62,666 nucleotides of DNA from Alphaproteobacteria bacterium (GTDB taxonomy: Bacteria > Pseudomonadota > Alphaproteobacteria > Rhizobiales > Xanthobacteraceae): NCBI GenBank assembly GCA_009781045.1, contig WQYW01000006.1, positions 1 through 62,666 on the forward strand, in the 5' to 3' direction. Positions 8,724 through 18,445 of the stretch are shown here, piece by piece. Both the position numbers and the translations under genes were made by a program. Every line of letters starts with the position of its first letter. Within the stretch, counting starts at the first letter, position 1. A model generated the notes under the pieces. That model did no database searches. It saw nothing but the letters and a program-made list of their open reading frames with translations, and was not told where the DNA came from.

Positions 8724-9818
8724 TTGAGTGTGACGCAGCAACAGGTTCTCGACAGCCTGGCCAAGATCAAGTCGCCGCGCGGGGAGGCGCTCACAGAAGC
8801 CGGTGTGCTGAGCCCGGTCAGTGTCAGCGAAGGCAAGGTGTTTTTCTCAATCAATGTCGATGCTGCGCAAGTGCAGGCCTGGGAGCCGGTGCGGACTGCG
8901 GCGGAAGCTGCGGTGCGGGCGATTCCCGGCGTCAAGGCCGCTCTGGTGGTGCTGACAGCGGAACGAGCCCCGGGGGCTGCGTCGCCACCGCCACCGTCAT
9001 CGGCAAATGGCGGCGGACAGGAGCGCTCGGCGCAGCTGCCGCCAGCCGAGGCCCTCCCCGGTGTCGCTGCCATCATCGCGGTCGCCTCCGGCAAGGGCGG
9101 TGTCGGCAAGTCGACCACCGCGCTCAATCTGGCGCTCGGTCTGCGCGATCTCGGGCTCAAGGTCGGACTGCTGGATGCCGATATCTACGGCCCCTCGGTG
9201 CCGCGGCTGACCGGCATGCGCGACAAGCCTGAAGTGAATGACAACTGCAAGCTCCTGCCGCTGCAGCGTTTCGGGCTGGCGCTGATGTCGATCGGTTTCA
9301 TGATTGAAGAGGACACGCCGATGATCTGGCGTGGGCCCATGGTGATGTCGGCGGTGACGCAACTGCTGCGCGACGTCGACTGGGGCCAGCTCGACATCCT
9401 GGTGGTCGATATGCCGCCAGGTACCGGCGATGCCCAGCTGACGCTGGCACAGAATGTGCCTCTGCGTGGCGCGGTGATCGTCTCAACCCCGCAGGATCTG
9501 GCCCTGATCGATGCCCGCCGTGGTCTTGCCATGTTCCGCAAGGTCGATGTGCCGGTGCTCGGCATTGTCGAGAATATGAGCTATTTCCAGTGCCCGCATT
9601 GCGGCGGCAGGTCGGATATTTTCGGCCATGGCGGGGCGCAGGAGGAGGCAAAGCTGCTTGGCGTGCCCTTCCTCGGCGAGATCCCGCTCGACATCACCAT
9701 CCGCAGCACCTCCGACAGCGGCAATCCGGTGGTCGAGAGTGAGCCCGACGGCCCCCATGCCGCGATCTACCGCGCCATTGCCTCAAAGGTGCGTGACCAG
9801 ATCACGGCAGTGAACTGA
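8724..9818 (+). CDS. apbC: Mrp/NBP35-type iron-sulfur carrier ATPase (ApbC)
   Basis: A 364-residue P-loop protein that binds and transfers Fe-S clusters to apoproteins in the cytoplasm. An N-terminal MIP18-like domain (residues 1-80, with SPRGEALTEAGVLSPVSV) is joined by a Pro/Ser/Gly linker to the ATPase domain. The deviant Walker A GKGGVGKST lies near residue 120, DADIYGPS follows, DMPPGTGDAQLT is the switch region and CPHC is the cluster-binding pair. Start: TTG at 8724, seven bases after GGGAG; GTG two codons on is the alternative. It is monocistronic and converges on moaA, with a hairpin at 9828-9869 between them. Confidence 0.95.
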   Translation: MSVTQQQVLDSLAKIKSPRGEALTEAGVLSPVSVSEGKVFFSINVDAAQVQAWEPVRTAAEAAVRAIPGVKAALVVLTAERAPGAASPPPPSSANGGGQERSAQLPPAEALPGVAAIIAVASGKGGVGKSTTALNLALGLRDLGLKVGLLDADIYGPSVPRLTGMRDKPEVNDNCKLLPLQRFGLALMSIGFMIEEDTPMIWRGPMVMSAVTQLLRDVDWGQLDILVVDMPPGTGDAQLTLAQNVPLRGAVIVSTPQDLALIDARRGLAMFRKVDVPVLGIVENMSYFQCPHCGGRSDIFGHGGAQEEAKLLGVPFLGEIPLDITIRSTSDSGNPVVESEPDGPHAAIYRAIASKVRDQITAVN

Positions 9819-9827
9819 ATCCGGCAA

Positions 9828-9869
9828 TTGAGGCTCCAGTGGCAGTACAGTCTGCCGCCGGAGCTTCAA
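9828..9869. terminator. Candidate bidirectional hairpin between apbC and moaA
   Basis: TTGAGGCTCC (9828-9837) pairs with GGAGCTTCAA (9860-9869) with one GU pair, and an inner stem GGCAG/CTGCC extends it. It lies between two convergent genes. It lacks a clear T-run on either side, so termination would be weak or factor-assisted. Confidence 0.4.
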
Positions 9870-9936
9870 ACCGCCGGTTGCGCGGTTCTGTCCGGCCTTT
9901 CCCACTCCGGTGTCGCGGCACGCGGGGAGACTTTCG

Positions 9937-10944
9937 TCAGCCGCCGGTGACGTTCATGTGGCGGCGCACCCCGGGGCGGTCGCTGGCGCGATCGATGACG
10001 AAGTCATGGCCCCTGGGTTTGAGCGCAATGGCTTGTTCAATCGCCGCCGCCAGCACGGCATTGTCGGGGCTGACGCGCAGCTTCTGGCGCAGGTCGGTGG
10101 CATCGTCATGGCCGAGGCAGCTGTGCAGGGTGCCGGTGCAGGTGATGCGCACCCGGTTGCAGGACTCGCAGAAATTATGGGTCAGCGGGGTTATGAAGCC
10201 GATCTTGCCCGCGGTCTCCTCGACGCGCATATAGCGCGCCGGACCTGCGGTGCGTTCCTCAAGTCCGGTCAGGGTGAACTCGCGTGCCAGATGCTCGCGG
10301 ACCTCCGGGAGCGGCAGATAATGGTCGATGCGCTCAGCTCCGGTGTCGCCGAGCGGCATGACTTCGATCAGGGTCAGGATCATGCCGAGGCCATGGGCCC
10401 AGCGGATCAGTGACGGAATTTCGTCCTCGTTGATGCCCCTGAGCGCCACCGTGTTGATCTTCACGGCAAGCCCGGCTTCACGCGCCGCCGCGATGCCGGC
10501 GAGAATCCGCTCCACTTCACCGCCTCTGGTGATGTGGCGGAACTTCACCGCGTCCAGGGTGTCAAGCGAGACATTGATGCGGCGGATGCCGCACGCGGCC
10601 AGTTCTCCGGCATGACGCACCAGCCGGCTGCCGTTGGTGGTCAAGGTCAGTTCGCTCAGGGCACCGGTGGCGAGGTGGCGCGACAAGGCGCCGATCAGGG
10701 ACATCACATTGCGCCGGACCAGGGGCTCGCCGCCGGTCAGACGCAGCCTGGTGACGCCTCGGGCGATGAAGGCGGAGCACAGGCGCTCCAGCTCTTCAAG
10801 CGTCAGCACTTCGGAGCGGGGCAGAAAGCTCATATGTTCCGACATGCAGTAGAAGCAGCGAAAATCGCAGCGATCGGTGACCGACACCCGGAGATAGGTG
10901 ATGATGCGGCCGAACGGATCGGTCAGAGGCTGCGCCAAAGTCAT
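9937..10944 (-). CDS. moaA: GTP 3',8-cyclase MoaA (molybdenum cofactor)
   Basis: A 335-residue radical SAM enzyme that converts GTP to 3',8-cyclo-GTP, the first step of molybdopterin synthesis. The N-terminal cluster motif CDFRCFYC is at residues 26-33, [11 protein letters not shown] binds SAM, and the C-terminal cluster Cys set appears in NFCESCNR with a further Cys before LGHDD. The protein ends in the conserved double glycine (NVTGG). Start: the ATG at 10944 overlaps the TGA of the upstream phosphatase gene as ATGA, so the two are translationally coupled; the upstream in-frame extension is antisense shadow of gph. No other moa gene is nearby. Confidence 0.96.
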   Translation of the reverse strand: MTLAQPLTDPFGRIITYLRVSVTDRCDFRCFYCMSEHMSFLPRSEVLTLEELERLCSAFIARGVTRLRLTGGEPLVRRNVMSLIGALSRHLATGALSELTLTTNGSRLVRHAGELAACGIRRINVSLDTLDAVKFRHITRGGEVERILAGIAAAREAGLAVKINTVALRGINEDEIPSLIRWAHGLGMILTLIEVMPLGDTGAERIDHYLPLPEVREHLAREFTLTGLEERTAGPARYMRVEETAGKIGFITPLTHNFCESCNRVRITCTGTLHSCLGHDDATDLRQKLRVSPDNAVLAAAIEQAIALKPRGHDFVIDRASDRPGVRRHMNVTGG

Positions 10945-11615
10945 GAGCGGGATATCAGGCTTGCGACCGCCTCGGGCAGCTCGCGCATATTGTGGATCAG
11001 GCGGTCCGGCTTGAGATCGGCCATTGGCACTTCGGTATAGCCGAAACTGACGCCGATAACGGGAATACCGGCGCGGCGCGCCGCGCCGACATCGGTGCCG
11101 GCATCCCCGACCATGATGGCACGGTCCGGCTCGCCGCCCGCCCTGGCCACGGTCTGACGCAGGATGGCGGGGTCGGGCTTCTGGACGCCGAAGGTGTCGG
11201 AACCGCAGATCGCGGCGAAGCGTCGGCTCATGCCGAGGCGATCGAGCAGGCGCAGTGACAGCCATTCCAGCTTGTTTGTGCACACCGCGAGCACATGGCC
11301 GCTGGCGCCGAGATCGTCGAGCGCGGCGAGCAGCCCCTCAAAGGGGCGCGATTCATCGGCGATGTGGTCGGCATAGTGGCTGATAAAAGCCGCCGTCATC
11401 GCGCTGACCGCACTGGCGCTGGCGGCGCGGCCCTCGGCCTCAAGACCGCGTTCGATCAGTTTGCGGGCGCCACCGCCGATCAGGCCGCGGGCCACGGCAA
11501 GCGGGATCGGTGCAAGCTGCTCGCTGGCCAGGACGTGATTGAGGGCATTGATCAGGTCGGGTGCCGTGTCCACGAGCGTGCCGTCGAGATCGAAGACGAT
11601 GGTGTAAGGGGTCAT
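10941..11615 (-). CDS. gph: Phosphoglycolate phosphatase-like HAD hydrolase
   Basis: A 224-residue HAD-superfamily phosphatase. Motif [14 protein letters not shown] at residues 8-20 contains the nucleophile and acid aspartates; motif II is CTNKLEW; motif III is the lysine in FGVQKPDP; motif IV is [14 protein letters not shown]. The helical cap between motifs I and II fits phosphoglycolate phosphatases, which remove 2-phosphoglycolate. Substrate specificity cannot be read with certainty, because related pyrophosphatases share these motifs. It overlaps moaA by four bases (ATGA), forming a gph-moaA operon. Confidence 0.9.
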   Translation of the reverse strand: MTPYTIVFDLDGTLVDTAPDLINALNHVLASEQLAPIPLAVARGLIGGGARKLIERGLEAEGRAASASAVSAMTAAFISHYADHIADESRPFEGLLAALDDLGASGHVLAVCTNKLEWLSLRLLDRLGMSRRFAAICGSDTFGVQKPDPAILRQTVARAGGEPDRAIMVGDAGTDVGAARRAGIPVIGVSFGYTEVPMADLKPDRLIHNMRELPEAVASLISRS

Positions 11616-11856
11616 GGATCAAGCGCCTAGCGCATGTCTGGAGGCTGGCGCAAGCGCCCTGGCGTCGGCGGCCGGAGCGCTGCGGCGAGGCGGCTGAATT
11701 GAGGCTGCCCGGGGAGGGCTGAGATCACGCATGACAAGGGTGCCGGGCGCGGGTCTTGTTCGCCATGGGCAAAAGAGGCTAGTGTGACAATCCCGCGAAC
11801 AGCCGAACCCCCCCGCTTGAACGAGCCGCAGTTTTTTAAGGCGGTGGTGCCAGGGA

Positions 11857-12576
11857 TTGTCTTACGTGACGATGGATGATTTGAAGCGCCAGGCCGCCGC
11901 CTGTGCCCTTGAGCAGGTGCGTGACGGTATGCGAATCGGGCTTGGCACCGGTTCCACCGCCCGGCATTTCGTCGAATTGCTGGGGCTGCGGGTCGCGGCC
12001 GGCCTCACGGTGGTCGGTGTTCCGACCTCGGAGGCGACCCGTGGGGATGCGCTGCGTTGCGCTGTGCCCCTGACCACGCTTGACGAAATTGATGAACTCG
12101 ACCTCACGGTTGACGGCGCCGACGAGATCGATGGTGCCCTCCATCTGATCAAGGGGGGCGGCGGGGCGCTGTTGCGCGAGAAGATCGTGGCGGCGGCATC
12201 CAGGCGGATGATTGTGATTGCCGATGCCAGCAAATGGGTGACAACATTGGGGCAATTTCCGCTGCCCATGGAGGTGATCCCTTTCGGCCTCGGCGCCACA
12301 TGCCGGGCCATCGAAAAGGCATTTGCACAATGCGGCGTTTCGGGGCAAATGGCGGTCCGGAACTCCGGGGCGGGCGTTTTCGTCACCGATGGCGGCCACT
12401 GGATTGTCGATGCCCATCTTGGACGGATCGACGATCCCCCGCGGCTTGCCAGGGCGTTGAGTCTGATCCCGGGCGTTGTTGAACATGGACTGTTCATAGA
12501 CTTGGCCAGCTCTGCCGTATTGGCTTCTGGCGAGGAAATTCGTGTGGTTGAACGGCAGAGGCCGAAAGGAGATTAG
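11857..12576 (+). CDS. rpiA: Ribose-5-phosphate isomerase A
   Basis: A 239-residue enzyme interconverting ribose 5-phosphate and ribulose 5-phosphate in the pentose phosphate pathway. Landmarks are [15 protein letters not shown] (phosphate loop), TSEATRGDA, the [12 protein letters not shown] catalytic segment, [15 protein letters not shown] and the [14 protein letters not shown] strand near the C-terminus. Start is uncertain: TTG 11857, GTG 11866 (ten bases after AGGG) and ATG 11872 are all in frame and all leave the domain whole. The DUF2059 gene follows two bases after the stop, so they form an operon, an arrangement I associate with Bradyrhizobium relatives. Confidence 0.95.
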   Translation: MSYVTMDDLKRQAAACALEQVRDGMRIGLGTGSTARHFVELLGLRVAAGLTVVGVPTSEATRGDALRCAVPLTTLDEIDELDLTVDGADEIDGALHLIKGGGGALLREKIVAAASRRMIVIADASKWVTTLGQFPLPMEVIPFGLGATCRAIEKAFAQCGVSGQMAVRNSGAGVFVTDGGHWIVDAHLGRIDDPPRLARALSLIPGVVEHGLFIDLASSAVLASGEEIRVVERQRPKGD

Positions 12577-12578
12577 GA

Positions 12579-13109
12579 ATGAAGAGCGTCTGGAAAAGTC
12601 TGCCCATGCTGGCTCTCGCCCTGGGACTGGCAATCGTCGCCTTGCCGGCGTCGGCTCAGCAGCAGGCGCAGCCGGCACCGCTGCCAAAGCCGCCGGCGGG
12701 GGCCATTGCAATCGCCAAGGAACTTATCCTGCTGAGGAAAAACAACGAGATGTACCAGAACGCCGTGGCTGGCACGGTGCAGAATATCAAGCAGGCGGCG
12801 CTCGCCCAGCATCTCAACATGCAGAAGGAACTGGATGAAGTGGCCTATGCCGCCGCCAGACAGTTCAACGGACGTGAGGCGGAGATGACCGAGGGCATGG
12901 CGGAAGCCTATGCCCGCCAGTTCACCGAGCCGGAACTCAAGGATCTGATCGTCTTCTACAAGTCGGCGCTGGGCCAGAAACTGCTTGCACGCGAACCGAT
13001 GGCGATTCAGGAGAGCGTGGGCTTCATGAAGACCTGGGGCGACAAGTTTCAGCTGGATGTCGTGAATTTCTTCAGGACGGAAATGAAGAAGCGCGGCAAG
13101 GATATCTGA
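12579..13109 (+). CDS. Exported DUF2059 protein
   Basis: A 176-residue protein with a signal peptide (KSLPMLALALGLAIVALPASAQ; cleavage after ASA near residue 26), then a Pro/Gln-rich spacer and an all-helical domain. The segment MAEAYARQFTEPELKDLIVFYKSALGQKLL is the DUF2059 hallmark. It should be periplasmic; no activity is known for the family. It sits two bases after rpiA and before a strong terminator, so it is the last gene of that transcript. Confidence 0.9.
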   Translation: MKSVWKSLPMLALALGLAIVALPASAQQQAQPAPLPKPPAGAIAIAKELILLRKNNEMYQNAVAGTVQNIKQAALAQHLNMQKELDEVAYAAARQFNGREAEMTEGMAEAYARQFTEPELKDLIVFYKSALGQKLLAREPMAIQESVGFMKTWGDKFQLDVVNFFRTEMKKRGKDI

Positions 13110-13136
13110 TCTCAAGATCGGATCGAAGCCCATCTG

Positions 13137-13170
13137 ACCGGCGCGTCTTTCCATGCCGCGCCGGTTTTTT
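13137..13170 (+). terminator. Rho-independent terminator after rpiA-DUF2059
   Basis: ACCGGCGCG (13137-13145) pairs perfectly with CGCGCCGGT (13157-13165) around an 11-base loop and is followed at once by six T residues. This is a textbook intrinsic terminator 28 bases after the DUF2059 stop. Confidence 0.88.
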
Positions 13171-13593
13171 CGTGTTGTCGTGGAATGGCGGGAAGGTGGA
13201 GCGGGAGCGGCCTTTGAGCCGCTCTTCGGTGTTTCTCTCCCCGGGAACCGCTCTTTTGCGGTGCCCGGGGATGACGCTGCCGAATCCCCTTGAAACTCAC
13301 CTCCAGCCTGAGCCGATTTGCCAGCGTGACGCAGCCATCGAGCCGGGTCCCACCACGGGGATCGAAACTCTCTTAAACTCCGCCTGGGCATCTGGTATCG
13401 GGTTCAGTGGGAGGAACACTCCCAGATGCCATCTGTGGTGCCAGGCAGGGCTCCGGAACCTGGCCGCGAAACGAAGCGGGAAGTCCTCAAAAGAAGCTCC
13501 CGGAAAAATTCCCTGGACCTGTCTCCTGGTCGGGGGAGGCGGGTAACGCCCCGGATGGCTGGTGCTGTTGACGCGTAACCCCGGGGAACCGAG
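13171..13593. other. Intergenic region before gor
   Basis: About 420 bases between the rpiA terminator and gor, presumably holding the gor promoter. No coding frame carries recognisable sequence. A loose hairpin (CATCTGG...CCAGATG) lies near 13390-13425. Confidence 0.4.
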
Positions 13594-14979
13594 ATGCCTG
13601 ACTTCGACGTCGATCTTTTTGTCATCGGTGGAGGTTCGGGCGGCGTCCGGGCCGGGCGGATTGCTGCCAGCTACGGCGCCCGTGTGGCGATCGCTGAAGA
13701 GTACCGGATGGGTGGTACCTGCGTCATCAGGGGCTGTGTCCCGAAAAAACTGCTGGTGATGGCATCCCGCGTCGCCGCGGATATCGGGGACGCGGCCGGT
13801 TTCGGCTGGCGCGTGGGGCCGGCGGAATTTGACTGGCCGACCCTGATCGCCAACAAGGACAAGGAAATCGCCCGCCTTGAGGCGGCCTACAGTGCCAATG
13901 TCGAAGCCGCCGGAGCGCGCATCATCCGGAGCCGCGCGGTGATCGAGGAGCCTCACCGCGTGCGCCTGAGCGCCAGTGGTGAGATTGTAACCGCTCAACA
14001 TATTCTGGTTGCGACCGGCGGCACGCCCAATCATGGCTCAGCCATCCCCGGTATTGAGAATGTGATTTCGTCGAACGAGGTGTTTCACCTCGGCGTCCTG
14101 CCGCGCCGTGTCGTGATCCAGGGCGGCGGCTATATTGCCATGGAATTCGCCAGCATTTTTGCCGGGCTGGGCTCAAAGGTCAGCGTGATCTATCGTGGCG
14201 AAAATATTCTGCGCGGCTTCGATGATGACGTGCGTGCCCATGTGCGCGCCGGGATGGAGAATTGCGGCGTCACCATCCGGACCGGCTGCACGGTGACGCG
14301 GGTTGATCGAAACGGCGATGGATTCACCACCGAGCTGTCGGACGGCCATCGCATCGGTTGCGACCAGGTGATGTTCGCCATCGGCCGCCGCCCCAACACC
14401 GCAGGTCTCGGCCTTGCAGAAGTCGGCGTTGCCCTCAACCCGGACCATGGCGGCATCATCGTCGACGACAACTGGCAGACATCGGTCAAGGGTATCCATG
14501 CCCTGGGCGATGTCACCAATCGGGTCAACCTGACCCCGGTGGCGATCCGGGAAGGCCATGCCTTTGCCGACATGCTGTTCGGCAACCGCAAGACGCGCGT
14601 GGATTACAGCAACATCCCGACCGCGGTGTTCACGCAGCCCGCGGTGGGAACGGTTGGATTGACGGAAGCCGAGGCCCGCGCCGTCTGCCCCGAGGGAGCC
14701 ATTTACAGGACCACGTTCCGCCCCATGAAGGCGACACTTTCGGGCCGCACGAGCCGGGTGCTGATGAAGCTGGTGGTTGACGGGGTGTCGAATCGTGTGC
14801 TGGGCTGCCACATCGTCGGTGACGACGGCCCCGAGATCATCCAGGCGGTGGCCATCGCGCTGCGCATGGGGGCGACCAAGGCCGATTTCGATGCCACCAT
14901 GGCGCTGCACCCGACTGCAGCCGAGGAACTGGTCACCATGCGCCAGCCGGCAGCCACCTGGTCGCGCGCGCCAGTGTGA
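13594..14979 (+). CDS. gor: Glutathione-disulfide reductase
   Basis: A 461-residue FAD/NADPH enzyme that keeps glutathione reduced in the cytoplasm. The FAD-binding turn VIGGGSGGVRAGR is at residues 10-22; the redox-active disulfide is in GGTCVIRGCVPKKLL (Cys near 43 and 48). NADPH binding is in IQGGGYIAMEFA, FAD contact in GIHALGDV, and the C-terminal dimerisation segment ALHPTAAEELVTMR contains the catalytic His-Glu pair. Start: ATG at 13594. Of the pyridine nucleotide-disulfide oxidoreductases, the spacing and the C-terminal HPTAAEE fit glutathione reductase best. It probably is not in the DAHP synthase operon, given the 170-base gap. Confidence 0.95.
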   Translation: MPDFDVDLFVIGGGSGGVRAGRIAASYGARVAIAEEYRMGGTCVIRGCVPKKLLVMASRVAADIGDAAGFGWRVGPAEFDWPTLIANKDKEIARLEAAYSANVEAAGARIIRSRAVIEEPHRVRLSASGEIVTAQHILVATGGTPNHGSAIPGIENVISSNEVFHLGVLPRRVVIQGGGYIAMEFASIFAGLGSKVSVIYRGENILRGFDDDVRAHVRAGMENCGVTIRTGCTVTRVDRNGDGFTTELSDGHRIGCDQVMFAIGRRPNTAGLGLAEVGVALNPDHGGIIVDDNWQTSVKGIHALGDVTNRVNLTPVAIREGHAFADMLFGNRKTRVDYSNIPTAVFTQPAVGTVGLTEAEARAVCPEGAIYRTTFRPMKATLSGRTSRVLMKLVVDGVSNRVLGCHIVGDDGPEIIQAVAIALRMGATKADFDATMALHPTAAEELVTMRQPAATWSRAPV

Positions 14980-15151
14980 AGGCGCGTCCGCTCGAAAGCG
15001 GTGCGGAAAGCGGGTTTCCGACAGGCCCGTTCAGAGCTTTCCGCTGTCTGATTAAGCCGTTGATGTGCCGAAAGGATTTGCAGCTGGCGGGAGGTCTGCA
15101 GGCTGTGTATAAGGCGTCCAGCGCAGCCTGCGGAGGGCAGGCGGCGTTATC

Positions 15152-16555
15152 GTGACGGAGTTGATGAAGATGCCCGAGCATTGGACGCCCGACAGCTGGC
15201 GCAGCAAGCCGGTGGTCCAGATCCCGGATTATGCCGATCCAAAGGAACTTGCCGATGTCGAGGCTCAGCTTGCGGTATTTCCGCCGCTGGTCTTCGCTGG
15301 TGAAGCGCGCAACCTGAAGAAGGCGCTGGGGCGGGTGGCCAGAGGCGAGGCCTTCCTGCTGCAGGGCGGCGACTGCGCCGAAAGCTTTGCCGAGCACGGC
15401 GCCAACAACATCCGTGACTTCTTCCGCGTCTTTCTGCAGATGGCAGTGGTGCTGACCTATGCCGGCGCGCTGCCGGTGGTGAAGCTCGGCCGCATCGCCG
15501 GCCAGTTCGCCAAGCCCAGGTCTGCGCCGACCGAGACCATCAATGGCATCGAACTGCCGAGCTATCGCGGCGATATCGTCAACGATATTGCGCCGCGGCT
15601 TGAGGCCCGGGTCCCCGATCCGCAGCGTCAGCTCATGGCCTATCGCCAGTCGGCCGCCACGCTCAATCTGCTGCGGGCCTTTGCCACCGGCGGTTTTGCC
15701 AATCTCGGCAGTGTGCATCAGTGGATGCTCGGTTTCCTTGAGGATTCGCCGCAGTCGCGCCGCTACAAGGAACTGGCGGACCGCATCTCGGACGCGCTCA
15801 ATTTCATGCGCGCCTGCGGCCTCAATCTCGAAAGCCACCCCGAACTCAGGGCCACCGATTTCTACACCAGCCATGAGGCGCTGCTGCTCGGCTATGAGCA
15901 GGCCATGACCCGGATCGATTCGACCACCGGCGACTGGTACGCCACCTCCGGTCACATGTTGTGGATCGGCGATCGTACCCGCCAGCTCGAGAACGGCCAT
16001 GTCGAATATTTCCGCGGCATCAAAAATCCGATCGGGATCAAATGCGGTCCGTCGATCCGGCCCGACGAACTCTTGAGGCTGATCGATGTGCTCAATCCCG
16101 ACAATGAGCCCGGGCGGCTGACCCTGATAGGGCGTTTCGGTGCCGACAAGATCGACCAGCACCTTCCCGCACTGGTGCGCACTGTGCAGCGCGAGGGACG
16201 GGTGGTGGTATGGTCCTGCGATCCGATGCATGGCAATACCATCTCTTCCAGGAGCGGCTACAAGACCCGGCCCTTCGATCGCATCCTCTCCGAGGTCAAG
16301 TCGTTCTTCGCAGTCCATGCCGCCGAAGGCAGCTATGCCGGCGGCATCCATCTGGAAATGACCGGCAAGGATGTCACCGAATGCTTGGGCGGCACACCTG
16401 CGATCACCGATGCCGATCTCGACGATCGCTATCACAGCGTCTGTGATCCCAGGCTCAATGCCGAGCAGTCGATCGATATGGCGTTTCTGATTGCCGAGCT
16501 GCTGAAAAATGAGCGCAGTGGCAGGCCCACGGTGGTGGCCGCAAAGGGAGGCTAG
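15152..16555 (+). CDS. aroG: Class II 3-deoxy-7-phosphoheptulonate (DAHP) synthase
   Basis: A 467-residue plant-type (class II) DAHP synthase condensing phosphoenolpyruvate and erythrose 4-phosphate at the entry to the shikimate pathway. Recognisable segments are [32 protein letters not shown] with the metal-binding Cys, [16 protein letters not shown] with the PEP-binding Arg/Lys, DPMHGNT and [15 protein letters not shown]. The start may be GTG 15152 or ATG 15164; the latter lies three bases after GGAG. dgkA follows three bases after the stop. The symbol follows common alphaproteobacterial use; aroF is also used for this class. Confidence 0.95.
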   Translation: MTELMKMPEHWTPDSWRSKPVVQIPDYADPKELADVEAQLAVFPPLVFAGEARNLKKALGRVARGEAFLLQGGDCAESFAEHGANNIRDFFRVFLQMAVVLTYAGALPVVKLGRIAGQFAKPRSAPTETINGIELPSYRGDIVNDIAPRLEARVPDPQRQLMAYRQSAATLNLLRAFATGGFANLGSVHQWMLGFLEDSPQSRRYKELADRISDALNFMRACGLNLESHPELRATDFYTSHEALLLGYEQAMTRIDSTTGDWYATSGHMLWIGDRTRQLENGHVEYFRGIKNPIGIKCGPSIRPDELLRLIDVLNPDNEPGRLTLIGRFGADKIDQHLPALVRTVQREGRVVVWSCDPMHGNTISSRSGYKTRPFDRILSEVKSFFAVHAAEGSYAGGIHLEMTGKDVTECLGGTPAITDADLDDRYHSVCDPRLNAEQSIDMAFLIAELLKNERSGRPTVVAAKGG

Positions 16556-16558
16556 ATC

Positions 16559-16903
16559 GTGCGGTGGTGGCGGGCGACGCTTAATTCAAAGAACGGTCTG
16601 CTCTTTGCCCTGCGCTCGGAGCGGGCGGTACGTGAGGAGGTGGTGGCGGTACTCCTGGCGCTGCCGCTGGCCTTTGTGGTCGGCGCCACAGCGATGCGGG
16701 CGATCCAGCTGATCTGTGTCGTGGCGCTGGTGCTGGTGGTCGAACTGCTCAATTCCGCGGTCGAAAAACTCGCCGACCGCGTCACCCTGGAGCGTGATCC
16801 GCAGATCGGCGCAGTCAAGGACATCGGTTCCGCCGCCGTCGGGGTGACTCTGGTGATGGCTCTGGCCTTCTGGATTTTTGCGATTTTTGAGCGTCTGAGT
16901 TAG
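16559..16903 (+). CDS. dgkA: Diacylglycerol kinase (DgkA type)
   Basis: A 114-residue integral membrane kinase with three transmembrane helices that phosphorylates diacylglycerol to recycle it into phospholipid. Helices are at about 30-47 (VVAVLLALPLAFVVGATA), 50-67 (IQLICVVALVLVVELLNS) and 92-110 (AAVGVTLVMALAFWIFAIF). The signature VELLNSAVEKLADRV matches the catalytic E-x-x-N-[ST]-A-[IV]-E motif. Start: GTG at 16559, eight bases after GGGAGG. The three-base gap to the DAHP synthase gene indicates co-transcription, although the functions are unrelated. Confidence 0.93.
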   Translation: MRWWRATLNSKNGLLFALRSERAVREEVVAVLLALPLAFVVGATAMRAIQLICVVALVLVVELLNSAVEKLADRVTLERDPQIGAVKDIGSAAVGVTLVMALAFWIFAIFERLS

Positions 16904-17027
16904 CGCCGGGTGCCTTTCGCTCCACCGTCTCCATGGACCCCCGCGCGTCGTCTCGTCAGCAGTCTGTGAGGCTCCCGCGCAACGGATCCCCAAAACAGCG
17001 AAAAGCGCAAAAAGCCGGGTAAAGACC

Positions 17028-18062
17028 ATGATTGAGCGCACTGCGGTTGAAAGGGCTGCCTCTGCCGATGCAGCTGGCGCGCGCGTCGGTGTGGTGGTAG
17101 TCAATCTCGGCACTCCCGACAGCGCCGATGCGGCCGGCCTGCGGGTCTATCTCAGGGAATTTCTCTCCGATCCAAGAGTGGTCGAGAACCAGGGCCTGAT
17201 GTGGCAGCTGGTGCTCAACGGCATCATTCTGCGGCGGCGCCCCCAGATCCGGGCCCGCGATTATCAGAAAATCTGGAATCGGGAACTCAACGAGTCTCCG
17301 CTCAAGACGGTGACCCGGGCCCAGGCCTCAAAGCTTGCCGACCGCCTGTCACCCCACGCTCACGTGGTGGTGGACTGGGCCATGCGTTATGGCAATCCCT
17401 CACTCAGAGCCACGATCGAGGCGCTGGTGGCGCGGGGCTGTGAGCGCATTGTGATCGCCCCGCTTTACCCGCAATATTCGGCCGCCACCACAGCGAGTGT
17501 GGGTGATGAGGTGTTTCGCGTGCTGTCGCGCCTGCGGGCGCAGCCGGCGCTGCGGATTGTGCCGCCTTACTGGCGCGACAAGGTCTATATCGAGGCGGTG
17601 GCGGCCTCGATCGAAGCCGAACTGGCGCGGCTTGAGTTTGAGCCGGAGGTGATCGTTGCCTCCTTCCACGGCATGCCGGCCTCAACTGTGGAGCTTGGCG
17701 ATCCCTATCTCGACCACTGTACCGCAACGGTTAATGCGCTTCGGCAGCGCCTGGGGCGCGACAGCGCCACCCTGCGGCTTGCCTTCCAGTCGCGATTCGG
17801 CCGTGGGGAATGGCTCCAGCCCTATCTTGACGCCATGGTGGAACGCCTGGCCAAGGACGGGGTGCGGCGCCTTGCGGTGGTGGCGCCAGGCTTTGCCTCG
17901 GATTGTCTGGAAACGCTGGAGGAGATCGCCCTGCACAATTCCGGGATCTTCCTGAAATCCGGCGGCGAACGCTTTGTCACCATCCCCTGCCTCAATGACA
18001 GCACCGGCGGCATCAAGGTGATCCACAGCGTGGTACTGCGGGAGTTACAGGGCTGGATTTGA
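17028..18062 (+). CDS. hemH: Ferrochelatase
   Basis: A 344-residue enzyme inserting ferrous iron into protoporphyrin IX, the last step of protohaem synthesis, at the inner face of the cytoplasmic membrane. VVVNLGTPDSADAAGLRVYL opens the domain; MRYGNPS and PLYPQYSAATTAS follow; IVASFHGMPAS carries the catalytic histidine; and VAPGFASDCLETLEEI is the second conserved active-site block with the acidic pair. Start: ATG at 17028, leaving about 20 variable residues before the domain. It is preceded by a 124-base gap and followed by non-coding sequence, so probably a single-gene unit. Confidence 0.96.
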   Translation: MIERTAVERAASADAAGARVGVVVVNLGTPDSADAAGLRVYLREFLSDPRVVENQGLMWQLVLNGIILRRRPQIRARDYQKIWNRELNESPLKTVTRAQASKLADRLSPHAHVVVDWAMRYGNPSLRATIEALVARGCERIVIAPLYPQYSAATTASVGDEVFRVLSRLRAQPALRIVPPYWRDKVYIEAVAASIEAELARLEFEPEVIVASFHGMPASTVELGDPYLDHCTATVNALRQRLGRDSATLRLAFQSRFGRGEWLQPYLDAMVERLAKDGVRRLAVVAPGFASDCLETLEEIALHNSGIFLKSGGERFVTIPCLNDSTGGIKVIHSVVLRELQGWI

Positions 18063-18445
18063 AAAGGCTGGATCTGAGGTGCATCTTCACACAGAGCAGG
18101 CTGGCAGTGTTCTTCATTCGGTTCCAACCGTCGATACCGACCCGCAAGTCGCCGCCGGAAACTGTTCTGAGAGCGATCCATTCGCAGACAGATTGTGCCC
18201 ATTCAGGGCAAAAAGGATGGCCGCGGTGCTGATGTCGTCTGCCGATCCGATCTGCTGGCAGCAACAGGAAGGCTGCGGCTGGTCGGACATCGCCGTATAT
18301 GGCCGCAGGTGGATGTGCCGCGGTATCCCGGGCCGGGACAATGCCACAGGCTGCATTCGGGCAATCGGAGGGGCTCGCGGGAGCCCGCGGCGGTTTTTGG
18401 CGTAATTCGCCGTTGACGTTGCCACCCGTGCGGGATGCGCCCATC
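18063..18445. other. Gap between hemH and the Gp37/Gp68-type gene
   Basis: About 380 bases with only unconvincing open frames on both strands. It should hold the promoter of the next gene. No remnant of the methyltransferase-like or TcmP-type partner sometimes seen beside such genes was recognised. Confidence 0.4.

Noticed and set aside
14933..16435. A 500-codon minus-strand frame across the DAHP synthase gene, and similar long frames opposite hpnCD, shc, rel and others
   Set aside because: They are mirror frames of well-recognised genes in GC-rich DNA; their translations have no family motifs and no ribosome binding sites.
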